Source: Bordetella parapertussis (GTDB taxonomy: Bacteria > Pseudomonadota > Gammaproteobacteria > Burkholderiales > SG8-41). From it: 18,063 bases of DNA. Of this stretch, positions 7,003-13,743 are shown one piece after another (position 1 is the first letter of the stretch; every line of letters begins with the position of its first letter). A program made the position numbers and the translations under genes. Below the pieces are notes generated by a model. The model did not search any database, was not told the DNA's origin, and was given only the letters and a program-made list of their open reading frames with translations. Location of the stretch: positions 1-18,063 of the forward strand of contig CAMBSS010000088.1 in NCBI GenBank assembly GCA_945870465.1, written 5' to 3'.

Positions 7003-8351
7003 AGCGTGCCCTCCACGGTGACCGCGGTCTTCACCATTGCGCGCGGGATCAGGATCGATTTGACTGCGAGCACTTCGCGGATCGCGTTCGAGCCGCCGCC
7101 GCCGCCCGACGGCCCGTTGACGTGCAGCGTGCGCACTTCGAAACCGACCGCGAGGGCGGCTTTGCGGTCGGGACTGCGCGCCGCGATGCGCAGGCGTATT
7201 TCGTAGGGCTCCGGTCTTCCTTCGCCCATGCCATGCAGGCTCGACATGCCGATGTAATCGACGCGGATCTCGGGGTAAGTGAAGCCGCGCTTGGCGAGCC
7301 GTTCGCGCACGATTCTTTCGGCGAGTTTCGCGCGTGCAACGGCATTGGGGCCGGCATACGCAACTTCACCTTCGCCGATGTACCCGTCGTGATAACCGAC
7401 CACCACTTTATAAGTCGGCGTGCGCGGCCGCGCTTTCGCGCCCGTCGCCCGCACGCGATGCTTGCTGTCCTGCGCGAACTCGACGTCGGTGATGTCGAGT
7501 ATGCAGTCGGGCGTGATATAGCTTGACGGGTCGTGCATCTCGTAGAGTATCTGCTCGGTGCACGTCATCACGTCGAGCCGCCCGCCGGAATCTTCGAGCT
7601 TGCCGAGCGTGAGGCTGCCGTCCGCCCTGATGTCCGCGTACGGAAAGCCGGGCGTGACGGGATCATCGCAGTCTTTCTTGCCGGGGTCGACGAAGCAACC
7701 GCCGGTGACTTGCGCCGCGCACTCCATCAAATGTCCCGCGAGCGTGCCGACCGCGAGTTTCGGGTAATCGTCGTAGCTCCAGCCCAGCCCGTGCAACATC
7801 GTCCCCAGGAACAGCGACGGATCGGCGACGCGCCCGGTCATGACGACCGCCGCGCCGGTGGCGAGGCCATCACGGATGACGTCGGCGCCGAGATAAACAT
7901 TCGCTGACGCCATGCGCGGAATCAGAGATTCGACCGGCTCGCCGTTTTCCATCAGCGGCAGTTGCGGGTTCTTGCGTACGATGTCGGCGACGTCGTCGCC
8001 GGTCACCACTGCCACCGGCAGGTCGGCGAAGCCCATCGCTTTCGCTTCGCGCCGCAGCGCGCGCGCCGCACCCTGCGGATTGGCCGCGCCCATGTTGGTG
8101 ACGATGCGCACGTTGTTTTTCATGCAGGCGGGCAGCACGGCCTGGAAGCGCTCGACGAGATAAGGCGTGTAACCGCGCTCGGGATCTTTCAGTCGCGCGA
8201 GGTTCTCACGGGCGATGGTGCGTTCGGCGAGGCACTCGAAGACGAGATAGTCGAGCTTGCCGCGCTCGGCGAGATCGGCAGCCGGCTCGATGCGGTCGTC
8301 GGAGAAGCCGGCGCCGGTGCCGACGCGGATGCTGCTTTTGGAAGTTGGCAT
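6999..8351 (-). CDS. AtuA-type large subunit (DUF1446 family)
   Basis: A 450-aa cytoplasmic protein of the DUF1446/AtuA family. The N-terminus carries the typical VGTGAGFSDDRIEPAADLAE followed by LDYLVFECLAERTI; further blocks are NNVRIVTNMGAANPQGAA, a GDDV segment, MTGRVADPSLFLG (about 170-182), GGCFVDPGKKD and the late GPSGGGGGSNAIREVLAV. The family is associated with degradation of acyclic terpenes or branched acids in Pseudomonas, but the reaction is not established. The start at 8351 lies right before the conserved block, although no clear Shine-Dalgarno site is seen. It is divergent from the SET-domain gene and has its small partner fused by an ATGA overlap. The pair is isolated, without CoA ligase, carboxylase or hydratase neighbours. 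Confidence 0.87.
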   Translation of the reverse strand: MPTSKSSIRVGTGAGFSDDRIEPAADLAERGKLDYLVFECLAERTIARENLARLKDPERGYTPYLVERFQAVLPACMKNNVRIVTNMGAANPQGAARALRREAKAMGFADLPVAVVTGDDVADIVRKNPQLPLMENGEPVESLIPRMASANVYLGADVIRDGLATGAAVVMTGRVADPSLFLGTMLHGLGWSYDDYPKLAVGTLAGHLMECAAQVTGGCFVDPGKKDCDDPVTPGFPYADIRADGSLTLGKLEDSGGRLDVMTCTEQILYEMHDPSSYITPDCILDITDVEFAQDSKHRVRATGAKARPRTPTYKVVVGYHDGYIGEGEVAYAGPNAVARAKLAERIVRERLAKRGFTYPEIRVDYIGMSSLHGMGEGRPEPYEIRLRIAARSPDRKAALAVGFEVRTLHVNGPSGGGGGSNAIREVLAVKSILIPRAMVKTAVTVEGTL

Positions 8352-8401
8352 GGATTTTTTGTTTTAGATGTAGAGATGCTGCCGAAAGCTTAGCAGTTTA
8401 G

Positions 8402-8432
8402 CCACGCCGGGGGTAGTTCCCCGGCAGCGTGG
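8402..8432. promoter_or_regulatory. GC-rich hairpin in the AtuA/SET divergent gap
   Basis: CCACG (8402-8406) pairs with CGTGG (8428-8432), and CCGGGG (8407-8412) pairs with CCCCGG (8419-8424), leaving a six-base loop and a small bulge. It lies in the 154-bp gap between two divergent genes, so it is more likely a leader or operator structure than a terminator; no T-run follows on either strand. Confidence 0.4.
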
Positions 8433-8505
8433 AGTCGCGCGCGTGCGGCGTGATAGCATCAGATGGAAAGTCCACCGTCCCACGCTCAATCAGGAAACCG
8501 TTTCA

Positions 8506-9024
8506 ATGTACAAAGCGGGAATCGACGACCTGCCTCCCGGCGGCAAGCTGGCAGTCAAGGCCGTGCGCAACGGGCGCGGCATCGTCGCCCTGAAAGCGTT
8601 CAGGAAGGGCGCGACCATCTGCGAAATCGCCGGCAAGGTCGTCAGCGCCGAAGTGGTCTGGGGCTACTGGGATATCGACGAGCGGCTGGGCGAGAACTGT
8701 TTTCGTTACGACGCAGACAACTATCTCGACCCCAATGGCAAACTGGGCCAGTACGCGAACCATTCCTGCGACCCGAATTCCGGCATCGTCAAAAAGGGGC
8801 GCCGTCTTTTGCTCAAGGCAATCACGGCGATTGCACCGGGCGACGAAGTCACGCACGACTACTCGACTTTGCTGGGCGCCGATGATGTGTGGAAATTGCG
8901 CTGCAACTGCGGCGCCGAGAATTGCCGGCGCACGGTCAGGAACATCGCGTCGCTGCCCGATACGACGTTGAAAAAATACCGGCGGTTGGGGATTGTTCCG
9001 GATTTCATCATGGCTTCAAAATAA
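8506..9024 (+). CDS. Small SET-domain protein (putative lysine methyltransferase)
   Basis: A 172-aa protein made up almost wholly of a SET domain plus post-SET cysteines. It starts with GRGIVALKAFRKGATICEI (23-41), continues to YANHSCDPNSG (83-93; the NHSC core binds S-adenosylmethionine), DEVTHDYS (113-120; Tyr119 is the likely catalytic tyrosine), and ends with CNCGAENC (133-140), a CxCx4C post-SET zinc site that would be completed by Cys88. SET enzymes methylate lysines with S-adenosylmethionine; bacterial targets are mostly unknown. ATG 8506 was chosen over an upstream GTG (8443) because AGGAAA (8491-8496) precedes it and homology starts after it. The gene stands alone between the divergent AtuA module and a dispersed repeat. 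Confidence 0.87.
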   Translation: MYKAGIDDLPPGGKLAVKAVRNGRGIVALKAFRKGATICEIAGKVVSAEVVWGYWDIDERLGENCFRYDADNYLDPNGKLGQYANHSCDPNSGIVKKGRRLLLKAITAIAPGDEVTHDYSTLLGADDVWKLRCNCGAENCRRTVRNIASLPDTTLKKYRRLGIVPDFIMASK

Positions 9025-9342
9025 AATAACGCGTCACAATAAATAGAACTCATCGCAAAAATACAACAGCGACAAGCAACCGCCGATAAACGCCGATTGA
9101 CGTCGATATGATTCCAGACCTTTCCGCGAATCAAGGTCAAACCCCTTGAGCTTATCGGCGTTTATCATCGGATCGAAATAGCGGCACCGGGCCAGGGAAT
9201 CCGCGTCGCTCCGGTTCGGTGTAGAATTACCCACAAGCTCGCTTAATTATGTATTTGGGCTACAGCACCAAAGCAACCAGAAGCAGGCGCCGCAACCCGG
9301 GCCGCCAATAAAAAAACAGTATCATTTCAATGGGAGATCCGC
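9025..9342. other. Intergenic stretch, SET gene to aldolase gene
   Basis: Of these 318 bases, 9044-9170 are the inverted copy of a dispersed repeat described separately. The remainder holds no plausible ORF. Just before the aldolase start the GGGAG at 9332-9336 is the ribosome binding site. I could not place a convincing promoter. Confidence 0.6.
9044..9170 (-). repeat. Dispersed intergenic repeat, copy A (inverted relative to copy B)
   Basis: Read on the minus strand, this segment aligns with 12368-12493 on the plus strand over its whole length with about 21 mismatches and one gap, roughly 83% identity by hand alignment. Shared stretches include TGACCTTGATTCG, GTCTGGAAT, TATCGGCGGTTGCTTGT and TTGTATTTTTG. 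It contains several short CGGCGTTNATCGG-like units. It has no coding capacity of its own and lies directly after the SET gene. Confidence 0.88.
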
Positions 9343-10131
9343 ATGAACGCACCGCTGAAATCAGCCCCCAAGATCGAATGCTCGCCCGAAGAATGGGAAG
9401 CCCGCATCGACCTCGCCTGCGCCTACCGCATCGTGTCGGCGATGGGCTGGCACCACAGTCTGATTTACAACCACATTTCGATGCGCGTGCCCGGCACCGA
9501 GTCGCACTTCCTGATCAACCCGTTCGGCCTCCTGTATAACGAAATCACCGCGTCGAACCTGCTCAAAGTCGATCTCGACGGCAACAAGCTGGTGCCGTCG
9601 CAGTACCCGATGCTGATGGCGGGCTTCGTTGTCCACCGCTCGATCCACATGGCGCGCGAAGACGCGCATGCCGTGATCCACACGCATTCCAAAGCCGGCG
9701 TCGCGGTGTCGTGCCAGAAGCAGGGACTGCTGCCAATCAACCTCGGCGCCATGCACCTCTACGACAAGATCGCCTATTACGATTGCGAGGGCGTCACCAA
9801 CGAAGCCGAGGAAAGCGAACGCATCGCCAAGGCGCTCGGCAACAAGAACGTCGCGATCCTGCGCAACCACGGCCTCCTGACCTGCGGACCGACCATGGGA
9901 CACGCATTCCACCTGATGCGCCGGCTTGAAATGTCGTGCGAGACCCAGGTGATGGCGCAGTCCGGCGGCGCCGAACTGATTTTCCCGCCGATGAACGTCG
10001 TGCAGAAAACCAGCAACCAGACCACGCAACTCGTGCAGAAGAAAGAGAAAGACACCAACGACGGCCCGGCGATTATGTGGGCGGCGGCACGGCGCTGGAT
10101 GGAGCAGATCGATTCCAGCTATATGCACTAA
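9343..10131 (+). CDS. Class II aldolase/adducin family protein
   Basis: A 262-aa protein of the class II aldolase/adducin fold. Zinc ligands are visible as His113 and His115 in VIHTHSKAGV and His176 in LRNHGLLTCG; an early NHISMRVPG block (43-51) is the usual phosphate or substrate loop. Classical members such as L-fuculose-phosphate aldolase have a catalytic Glu in an 'SSEW' motif; here the equivalent stretch reads PSQYPMLMAGFVVH (85-98), so that Glu appears to be replaced by Gln87. It may therefore be a decarboxylase-like or otherwise divergent member. The start is supported by GGGAG at 9332-9336. The gene is monocistronic: it ends in a strong intrinsic terminator 17 bases after its stop. 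Confidence 0.9.
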   Translation: MNAPLKSAPKIECSPEEWEARIDLACAYRIVSAMGWHHSLIYNHISMRVPGTESHFLINPFGLLYNEITASNLLKVDLDGNKLVPSQYPMLMAGFVVHRSIHMAREDAHAVIHTHSKAGVAVSCQKQGLLPINLGAMHLYDKIAYYDCEGVTNEAEESERIAKALGNKNVAILRNHGLLTCGPTMGHAFHLMRRLEMSCETQVMAQSGGAELIFPPMNVVQKTSNQTTQLVQKKEKDTNDGPAIMWAAARRWMEQIDSSYMH

Positions 10132-10148
10132 GCAACGGACAGCAATCA

Positions 10149-10184
10149 AAAGCCGGGTGAATTGAAGTTCACCCGGCTTTTTTT
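10149..10184 (+). terminator. Rho-independent terminator of the aldolase-family gene
   Basis: A perfect 13-bp stem, AAAGCCGGGTGAA (10149-10161) with TTCACCCGGCTTT (10168-10180), has a six-base loop and runs into a T tract (TTTTTTT ending at 10184). It is the clearest terminator in the window. Confidence 0.95.
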
Positions 10185-10254
10185 CGTCTTCGGCGTACTG
10201 CGCGCCATGGAGCTTTTTGCTAAAGAGGCAATGCCTGCGGTGGAGTGGTTTCTC

Positions 10255-10340
10255 CCGTGCCCAGCCTGGGGGCTAAGAGAGACGAAGAAGCAGGAGAGAC
10301 GATAGACGGACTTCCCTCTCTCGCCTCTCGCCTGGCGTCT
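10255..10340 (+). repeat. Gene-end repeat family C, copy 1
   Basis: A GC-rich partly palindromic start (CCCAGCCTGGG, 10260-10270) is followed by GACGAAGAAGC (10281-10291), GAGAGACGATAGACGG (10294-10309) and a pyrimidine tract ending CTCTCGCCTGGCGTCT (10325-10340). The same order of elements recurs at 15198-15270 and at 18001-18063. It lies in the spacer between the aldolase terminator and the next gene, whose ribosome binding site follows closely. Confidence 0.8.
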
Positions 10341-10364
10341 TTCTTCCGTTGAAGAGGAGACGCC

Positions 10365-10634
10365 ATGGTGCTGGGGCCTGGTGAAGGCCCAACCACGCAA
10401 ATCGGCTACTTCAATGGCAACCGGAAAAAGTGCCACGGCACGCTGGGCGTATTGGGCACCGATCACAATCAATATGCATACCGCATGGAGTGCCTGCGCT
10501 GCGGCTTTGTGTACGGCGCCAACGGCAGTGACATCGCCGCGCGGCTGTGTCCGCAATGCCAGGGCGGCGCGGAGGGCATCCAGTACTGGCTGCCCGACAT
10601 CAATCCCAAAGGTTTTAAACTGACCGCGAGCTAG
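10365..10634 (+). CDS. Small zinc-ribbon-like hypothetical protein
   Basis: An 89-aa protein of unknown function. Two CxxC pairs, CLRCGF (about 44-49) and CPQCQGG (about 62-68), about 17 residues apart, look like a small zinc ribbon; GANGSDIAARLCPQCQGG reads like a conserved motif. The N-terminal part, TTQIGYFNGNRKKCHGTLG, is basic and has another Cys. The ATG is supported by GAGGAG (10354-10359) just before it. Small proteins of this kind are found alone in many proteobacterial genomes; I do not know a role. It follows repeat C copy 1 and precedes the hairpin-rich non-coding stretch, so it is isolated from the metabolic genes. Confidence 0.72.
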   Translation: MVLGPGEGPTTQIGYFNGNRKKCHGTLGVLGTDHNQYAYRMECLRCGFVYGANGSDIAARLCPQCQGGAEGIQYWLPDINPKGFKLTAS

Positions 10635-10660
10635 GCTGCGAGGGCGGGGATGAGACCGTT

Positions 10661-10695
10661 AGAGCGTGATAGATCTTACCCACTAACGCTCTTCC
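10661..10695 (+). repeat. Gene-end palindrome, copy X
   Basis: AGAGCGT (10661-10667) pairs with ACGCTCT (10686-10692) around an 18-base loop containing TTACCCAC. It begins 27 bases after the stop of the small zinc-ribbon gene. It aligns with the minus strand of 11271-11306 at 27 of 35 positions plus one gap. Confidence 0.65.
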
Positions 10696-10716
10696 GCTCT
10701 CACGGCTTCCACAAAC

Positions 10717-10817
10717 ACGAAGCCCCGCGATGGTTACGCAGGGCTTCGTAAATCGCCACTTCGCGTGGCCTTGTTTCGTCACGTTGCCGTGACCTCTGCC
10801 GGCCTGTCGTTGCCGGC
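10717..10817. other. Run of four consecutive hairpins, possible structured RNA or DNA element
   Basis: Stems read directly from the sequence are: ACGAAGCCC (10717-10725)/GGGCTTCGT (10741-10749), with an inner GCG/CGC pair; GCCAC (10755-10759)/GTGGC (10765-10769); GTCACG (10778-10783)/CGTGAC (10788-10793) with a four-base loop; and GCCGG (10798-10802)/CCGGC (10813-10817). They are separated by only four to eight bases. The strand is undetermined and no known RNA family was recognised. Confidence 0.5.
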
Positions 10818-11270
10818 TTCAGGGTCTAGCTGTTGGAAACTTCATCGATAGTCTGCCTCCAGTTCCGGCCTGGTACCGCGCCTGACTCTCCCCGCAGGGA
10901 TAACGGCAGCGCGATGCGCATCACACTGCCAGCCGTGGCCCCGATGTCCGCGTCCGGGATACCCTCAAACCTGCTTCGAGGTGGTCGCCGCCCGTTCGCT
11001 TCAGGTACGCCTACAAACACGAGGCGCGCGCAACAGCGAAACATGACTGCAGCAACCGGATCATCAATGGTTAGTCTGAGGAACTTTCCCGAACCGGATT
11101 ACCGAAGCGCCTTCAGTAAACGCTTCGCGCAGGTCGGCGTCAAGCCGTATTGTCGAGGAATTTCACGCGCTGCCAGCACCGTTCAAAAAAAGTCTTTATT
11201 AACAGCAGGATGCGATTTTCGCAGTGCGCAGCGCAGCCAGGTGAGTTGTCGCTGACTACTGGGAGAAGCC

Positions 11271-11306
11271 GGGAGGGCGCAAGTGGGTAAACGTCTTTCA
11301 CGCCCT
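11271..11306 (-). repeat. Gene-end palindrome, copy Y (inverted)
   Basis: GAGGGCG (11273-11279) pairs with CGCCCTC (11301-11307); the minus-strand loop contains TTTACCCAC as in copy X. It lies 18 bases downstream of the broken Bug gene's stop, in the same relative orientation to its gene as copy X. The third stem position differs from copy X as a full pair (A-T in X, G-C in Y). Confidence 0.65.
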
Positions 11307-11324
11307 CACGTCCTCACGGTTCCA

Positions 11325-12302
11325 CTACTGCGGCTGCAACTTCGCCGCGGTAACCACTTTGCGCCAGCGCACGATTTCATCTTTCAGAAACGCGGCGTAT
11401 TCCTGTGACGTACTCGGCGAATGATCGAGGCTCAGGGTGTTGTATTGCTCGCGCACTTCCGGCGTGCCCAGAGCCTTGTTGATCGCCGCTTCGAGCTTGG
11501 CGACGATGGCAGGCGGCGTGGCGGCGGGCGCGAGGAGTCCGTAGCGGGTATCGACTATCACGTCGGGATAACCCGCTTCGCCGAACGTCGGCACGTCGGG
11601 CAGCTAGCGTGCCCGGCGCGGACTCGCCACCGCGAGCACGCGCACCTTGCCGGCTTTGACCTGCGCGATTGCACCCGGCGCCGAAATGAACATCGAGTCG
11701 ACGTGGCCGCCGATGACGTCCGTCAACGCCAGCGACGCGCCTTTGTACGGCACGTGGACCATCTTGATGCCCGTCGTCAGGTTCATCAGTTCAGCACCCA
11801 GGTGCAGCGAGCCGCCGGTGCCTGACGACGAGTAATTCAATTTGCCGGGCTGCGACTTCGCCAGCGCGACGAATTCTTTCACGTTCTTCACCGGCACCGT
11901 CGGGTTGACGAGGAAAATGATGTCGCTGGTTGCGAGCGAGCCCACGGGCGTGAAATCGCGCACCGGATCGAATGGCAGTTTTGCGTAGCTGCTCGCGTTG
12001 ATGGTGAACGACGACGAGATGACGACGAGCGCGTAACCGTCCGGCGGCGATTTCGCGACCATATCGCAGCCGATGATGCCGTTGGCGCCCGCGCGGTAGT
12101 CGATGACGAAAGGCTGGCCGAGGAATTCGTAGAGCTTTTGCGCGACGGGGCGCACCGCCAGATCGTTGGGCCCGCCCGGCGCGAAAGGCACGATCACGCG
12201 CACGGCTTTGGCCGGATACTCCTGCGCATACGCGATGCCGGCGGCGGCGGGCAGCAGTACCATCGCGGCAATCACTGTGCGCACGTTGCTTATTCTTGTC
12301 AT
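11325..12302 (-). pseudogene. Bug-family (TctC-like) receptor interrupted by one in-frame TAG
   Basis: The frame encodes a complete Bug receptor of 325 codons plus stop except for an amber codon at codon 233 (plus-strand CTA at 11604-11606). Before it are a signal peptide (VIAAMVLLPAAAGIAYAQ), YPAKAVRVIVPFAPGGPNDL, a PDGYALVVISSSF block and VPYKGASLALTDVIGG; after it, in the same frame, come LPDVPTFGEAGYPDV, YGLLAPAATP and the normal C-terminus. The break sits in the 'SP.R...LPDVPT' linker. The start at 12302 has an excellent GGAGGAGA site. All else is intact, so this is a recent nonsense mutation, a sequencing error or, less likely, readthrough. Under strict annotation the 5' part (11604-12302) would be a truncated 232-aa protein lacking the second lobe's end. 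Confidence 0.88.
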
Positions 12303-12626
12303 TCGTTCTCCTCCGCGGCGGTTCTTTATAGAAGCTATCTCAAAAATTGTTTGGCACCGCCGATTAACGAGGATAAACGCAGATAAGCCCAAGGATATGA
12401 CCTTGATTCGGGGACAAGTCTGGAATGCTATCGGCGTTCATCGGTGTCTATCGGCGGTTGCTTGTTTGTGTTGTATTTTTGAGGCGAGTTCTAAATGTCC
12501 GCCGCCAGCGCCACTTTACAGCGCCCGGGCGCGCCAGGGAAATTCCGCAGCGCGCGAATCGGCGCGCTTGAACACGCCCGCCGGGAAAGAGTATCTTTGC
12601 AGCTTTACGGCAGGGAAAGCCCGGCA
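12303..12626. other. Divergent intergenic stretch, broken Bug gene to adhesin-E-like gene
   Basis: Of these 324 bases, 12368-12493 are repeat copy B. On the minus strand TATAAA (plus 12325-12330) is a possible -10 element for the Bug gene, without a good -35. The plus-strand frame open from 12495 is an upstream extension of the next gene with no family features. Nothing else is recognised. Confidence 0.5.
12368..12493 (+). repeat. Dispersed intergenic repeat, copy B
   Basis: Partner of the inverted copy at 9044-9170 (about 83% identical by hand). Copies A and B face each other as inverted repeats around about 3.2 kb holding the aldolase, zinc-ribbon, hairpin and broken Bug segments. No transposase or target duplication is visible, so it is treated as a dispersed non-coding repeat. 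Confidence 0.88.
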
Positions 12627-13085
12627 ATGACTTTGATGACGACACAAGGTGCGGCGCTCAAGCGGCCGCTGTATCGCGCGCTCCTCGCCATTCTGCTGCT
12701 CGGCGCGGGCGGTAACGCCGCCGCTGAATTGTGGGCCAAGGTCGGTGAAAACGAAAAATTCAGGGCCTACGCCAACCCCGCGAGCATGCACAGGGAAGGC
12801 GCCAACGTGAAAATATGGGACATGTTCGATTACAGGACCGCGCAGCTGGGTGATGCCGGCAAGAAATATCTGTCGCTGAAGCGGCACACCGAGTACGATT
12901 GCAAGCAGGGGCGGATGCGTATATTCGAGACCTCCACCTATGCCGAAAATCTGAGCAAGGGCGCGGTGGTGGGGAGCACGAACCAGAGACTCAATTGGAG
13001 CGAGATCGCAACGGGCAGCGCGGACCAGTTGTTGCTGGAGTTTGCCTGCGGTATACAAAACCAGGACAAGGGAGGAAAAAAATGA
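12627..13085 (+). CDS. Exported surface-adhesin-E-like protein
   Basis: A 152-aa exported protein. Residues 12-33 (KRPLYRALLAILLLGAGGNA, then AAE) form a signal peptide. The mature part matches the surface-adhesin E-like pattern: LWAKVGENEKFRAYANPASM, then REGANVKIWDMFDYRTAQ, YLSLKRHTEYDCKQGRMRIF and a final LLLEFACGIQ. Cys92 and Cys141 would form the usual disulfide. Despite the family name, the function in environmental bacteria is unknown. ATG 12627 was chosen because AGGGAAAG (12612-12619) lies seven bases before it and it leads directly into the signal peptide; the open frame reaches back to 12495 without family features. Its stop overlaps the next start (ATGA), tying it to the cupin gene. 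Confidence 0.8.
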   Translation: MTLMTTQGAALKRPLYRALLAILLLGAGGNAAAELWAKVGENEKFRAYANPASMHREGANVKIWDMFDYRTAQLGDAGKKYLSLKRHTEYDCKQGRMRIFETSTYAENLSKGAVVGSTNQRLNWSEIATGSADQLLLEFACGIQNQDKGGKK

Positions 13086-13705
13086 ACAAGATTCTGCTGA
13101 TGTTCATGACAGTTGCCTGCACCGCTGTCCCGCTGCTCGCGCAGGGTCAAAAGATCAATCCAACCGACCCGCAGCCGACCTGTAACATGTGCCCTGGCAC
13201 GTTCGTGCCGCTCGCCGAGCTCGAGGCCTATACCAAAAAAGCGATCGCCGAGAAGCTGACCGATCAGCAAGTGAGGGACATCGATATCGGCAAGGCCAAC
13301 ATCGGCATCGGTATGGTCTACCGCGGCAAGCTCGACAAGCCGCGCCCCGATTCGGTCGCCGAACACGATCACGTCAGCGAGGTTTATCACATCATCTCGG
13401 GGTCGGCGACGCTGGTGCTCGGCCCGGACATCACCAACCGGCAGCGGCGCCCGGCGACGCAGCGCACCGTGGTCGAGTTCAACGGGCCGGGCAACAATGG
13501 TTCCGAAATCCTCAATGGCGTCGCGCACAACATCAAGGCCGGCGACGTCGTCGTCATCCCGGCCGGCACCGGCCACTGGTTTACCAGAATCGACGATCAC
13601 ATCAATTACCTGATGATCCGCATCGACCCGGACAAGGTCACGCCGCTCAGGAGCGAGGCGCAGTCCAAAGCCTACCTCGCGAAACCGGCGGCGAAAGGCG
13701 AGTGA
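13082..13705 (+). CDS. Exported cupin-domain protein
   Basis: A 207-aa periplasmic protein with a signal peptide (KILLMFMTVACTAVPLLAQG). The cupin barrel shows motif 1 as EHDHVSEVYHIISG (His95, His97, Glu100) and motif 2 as GDVVVIPAGTGHWF (Gly154, Pro160, Gly162, His165), which together give a complete metal site. Ahead of the barrel the mature N-terminus has a CNMC pair (Cys34, Cys37) that could form a disulfide or bind metal. GGAGG (13071-13075) stands before the ATG, and the gene overlaps the adhesin-E-like gene by four bases, so they form one operon. The enzymatic or binding role is unknown; a dioxygenase, isomerase or simple ligand-binding role are all possible. Confidence 0.85.
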   Translation: MNKILLMFMTVACTAVPLLAQGQKINPTDPQPTCNMCPGTFVPLAELEAYTKKAIAEKLTDQQVRDIDIGKANIGIGMVYRGKLDKPRPDSVAEHDHVSEVYHIISGSATLVLGPDITNRQRRPATQRTVVEFNGPGNNGSEILNGVAHNIKAGDVVVIPAGTGHWFTRIDDHINYLMIRIDPDKVTPLRSEAQSKAYLAKPAAKGE

Positions 13706-13743
13706 CCGCTTGCTCCTTCCCGTATAGCGCGCGAAAATCTCCC

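Larger units (their letters stand above)
10635..11324. other. 690-bp hairpin-rich stretch without a convincing gene
   Basis: No ORF here is credible: the longest, 10833-11255 (+) and 10826-11044 (-), overlap each other and neither has a ribosome binding site. The minus-strand 72-codon frame does have a somewhat protein-like end (RFEGIPDADIGATAGS) and cannot be fully excluded as a remnant. The stretch holds four consecutive hairpins at 10717-10817, another (CGAAGCG/CGCTTCG) at 11103-11127, and imperfect inverted copies of a 35-bp palindrome at its two edges. An AT-rich pocket lies near 11186-11202. Confidence 0.6.

Noticed and set aside
8443..8505. Longer start for the SET-domain gene
   Set aside because: GTG start without a ribosome binding site; no family similarity in the extra 21 residues.
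9361..10149. Long antisense frame opposite the aldolase gene
   Set aside because: GC-rich shadow frame with no family features; the plus frame has the HTH and NHG zinc motifs. The same holds for antisense frames at 1454-2287, 3368-4300 and 4197-5210.
10826..11255. Overlapping ORFs in the hairpin-rich region
   Set aside because: No ribosome binding site, no family recognised, and they overlap on opposite strands; kept only as a note because the minus frame has a protein-like tail.
9044..12493. Composite transposon bounded by the 126-bp repeats
   Set aside because: No transposase, no target duplication seen, and the copies are too diverged for recent transposition as a unit.
12495..12626. Longer start for the adhesin-E-like gene
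   Set aside because: It would bury the signal peptide about 55 residues from the N-terminus.
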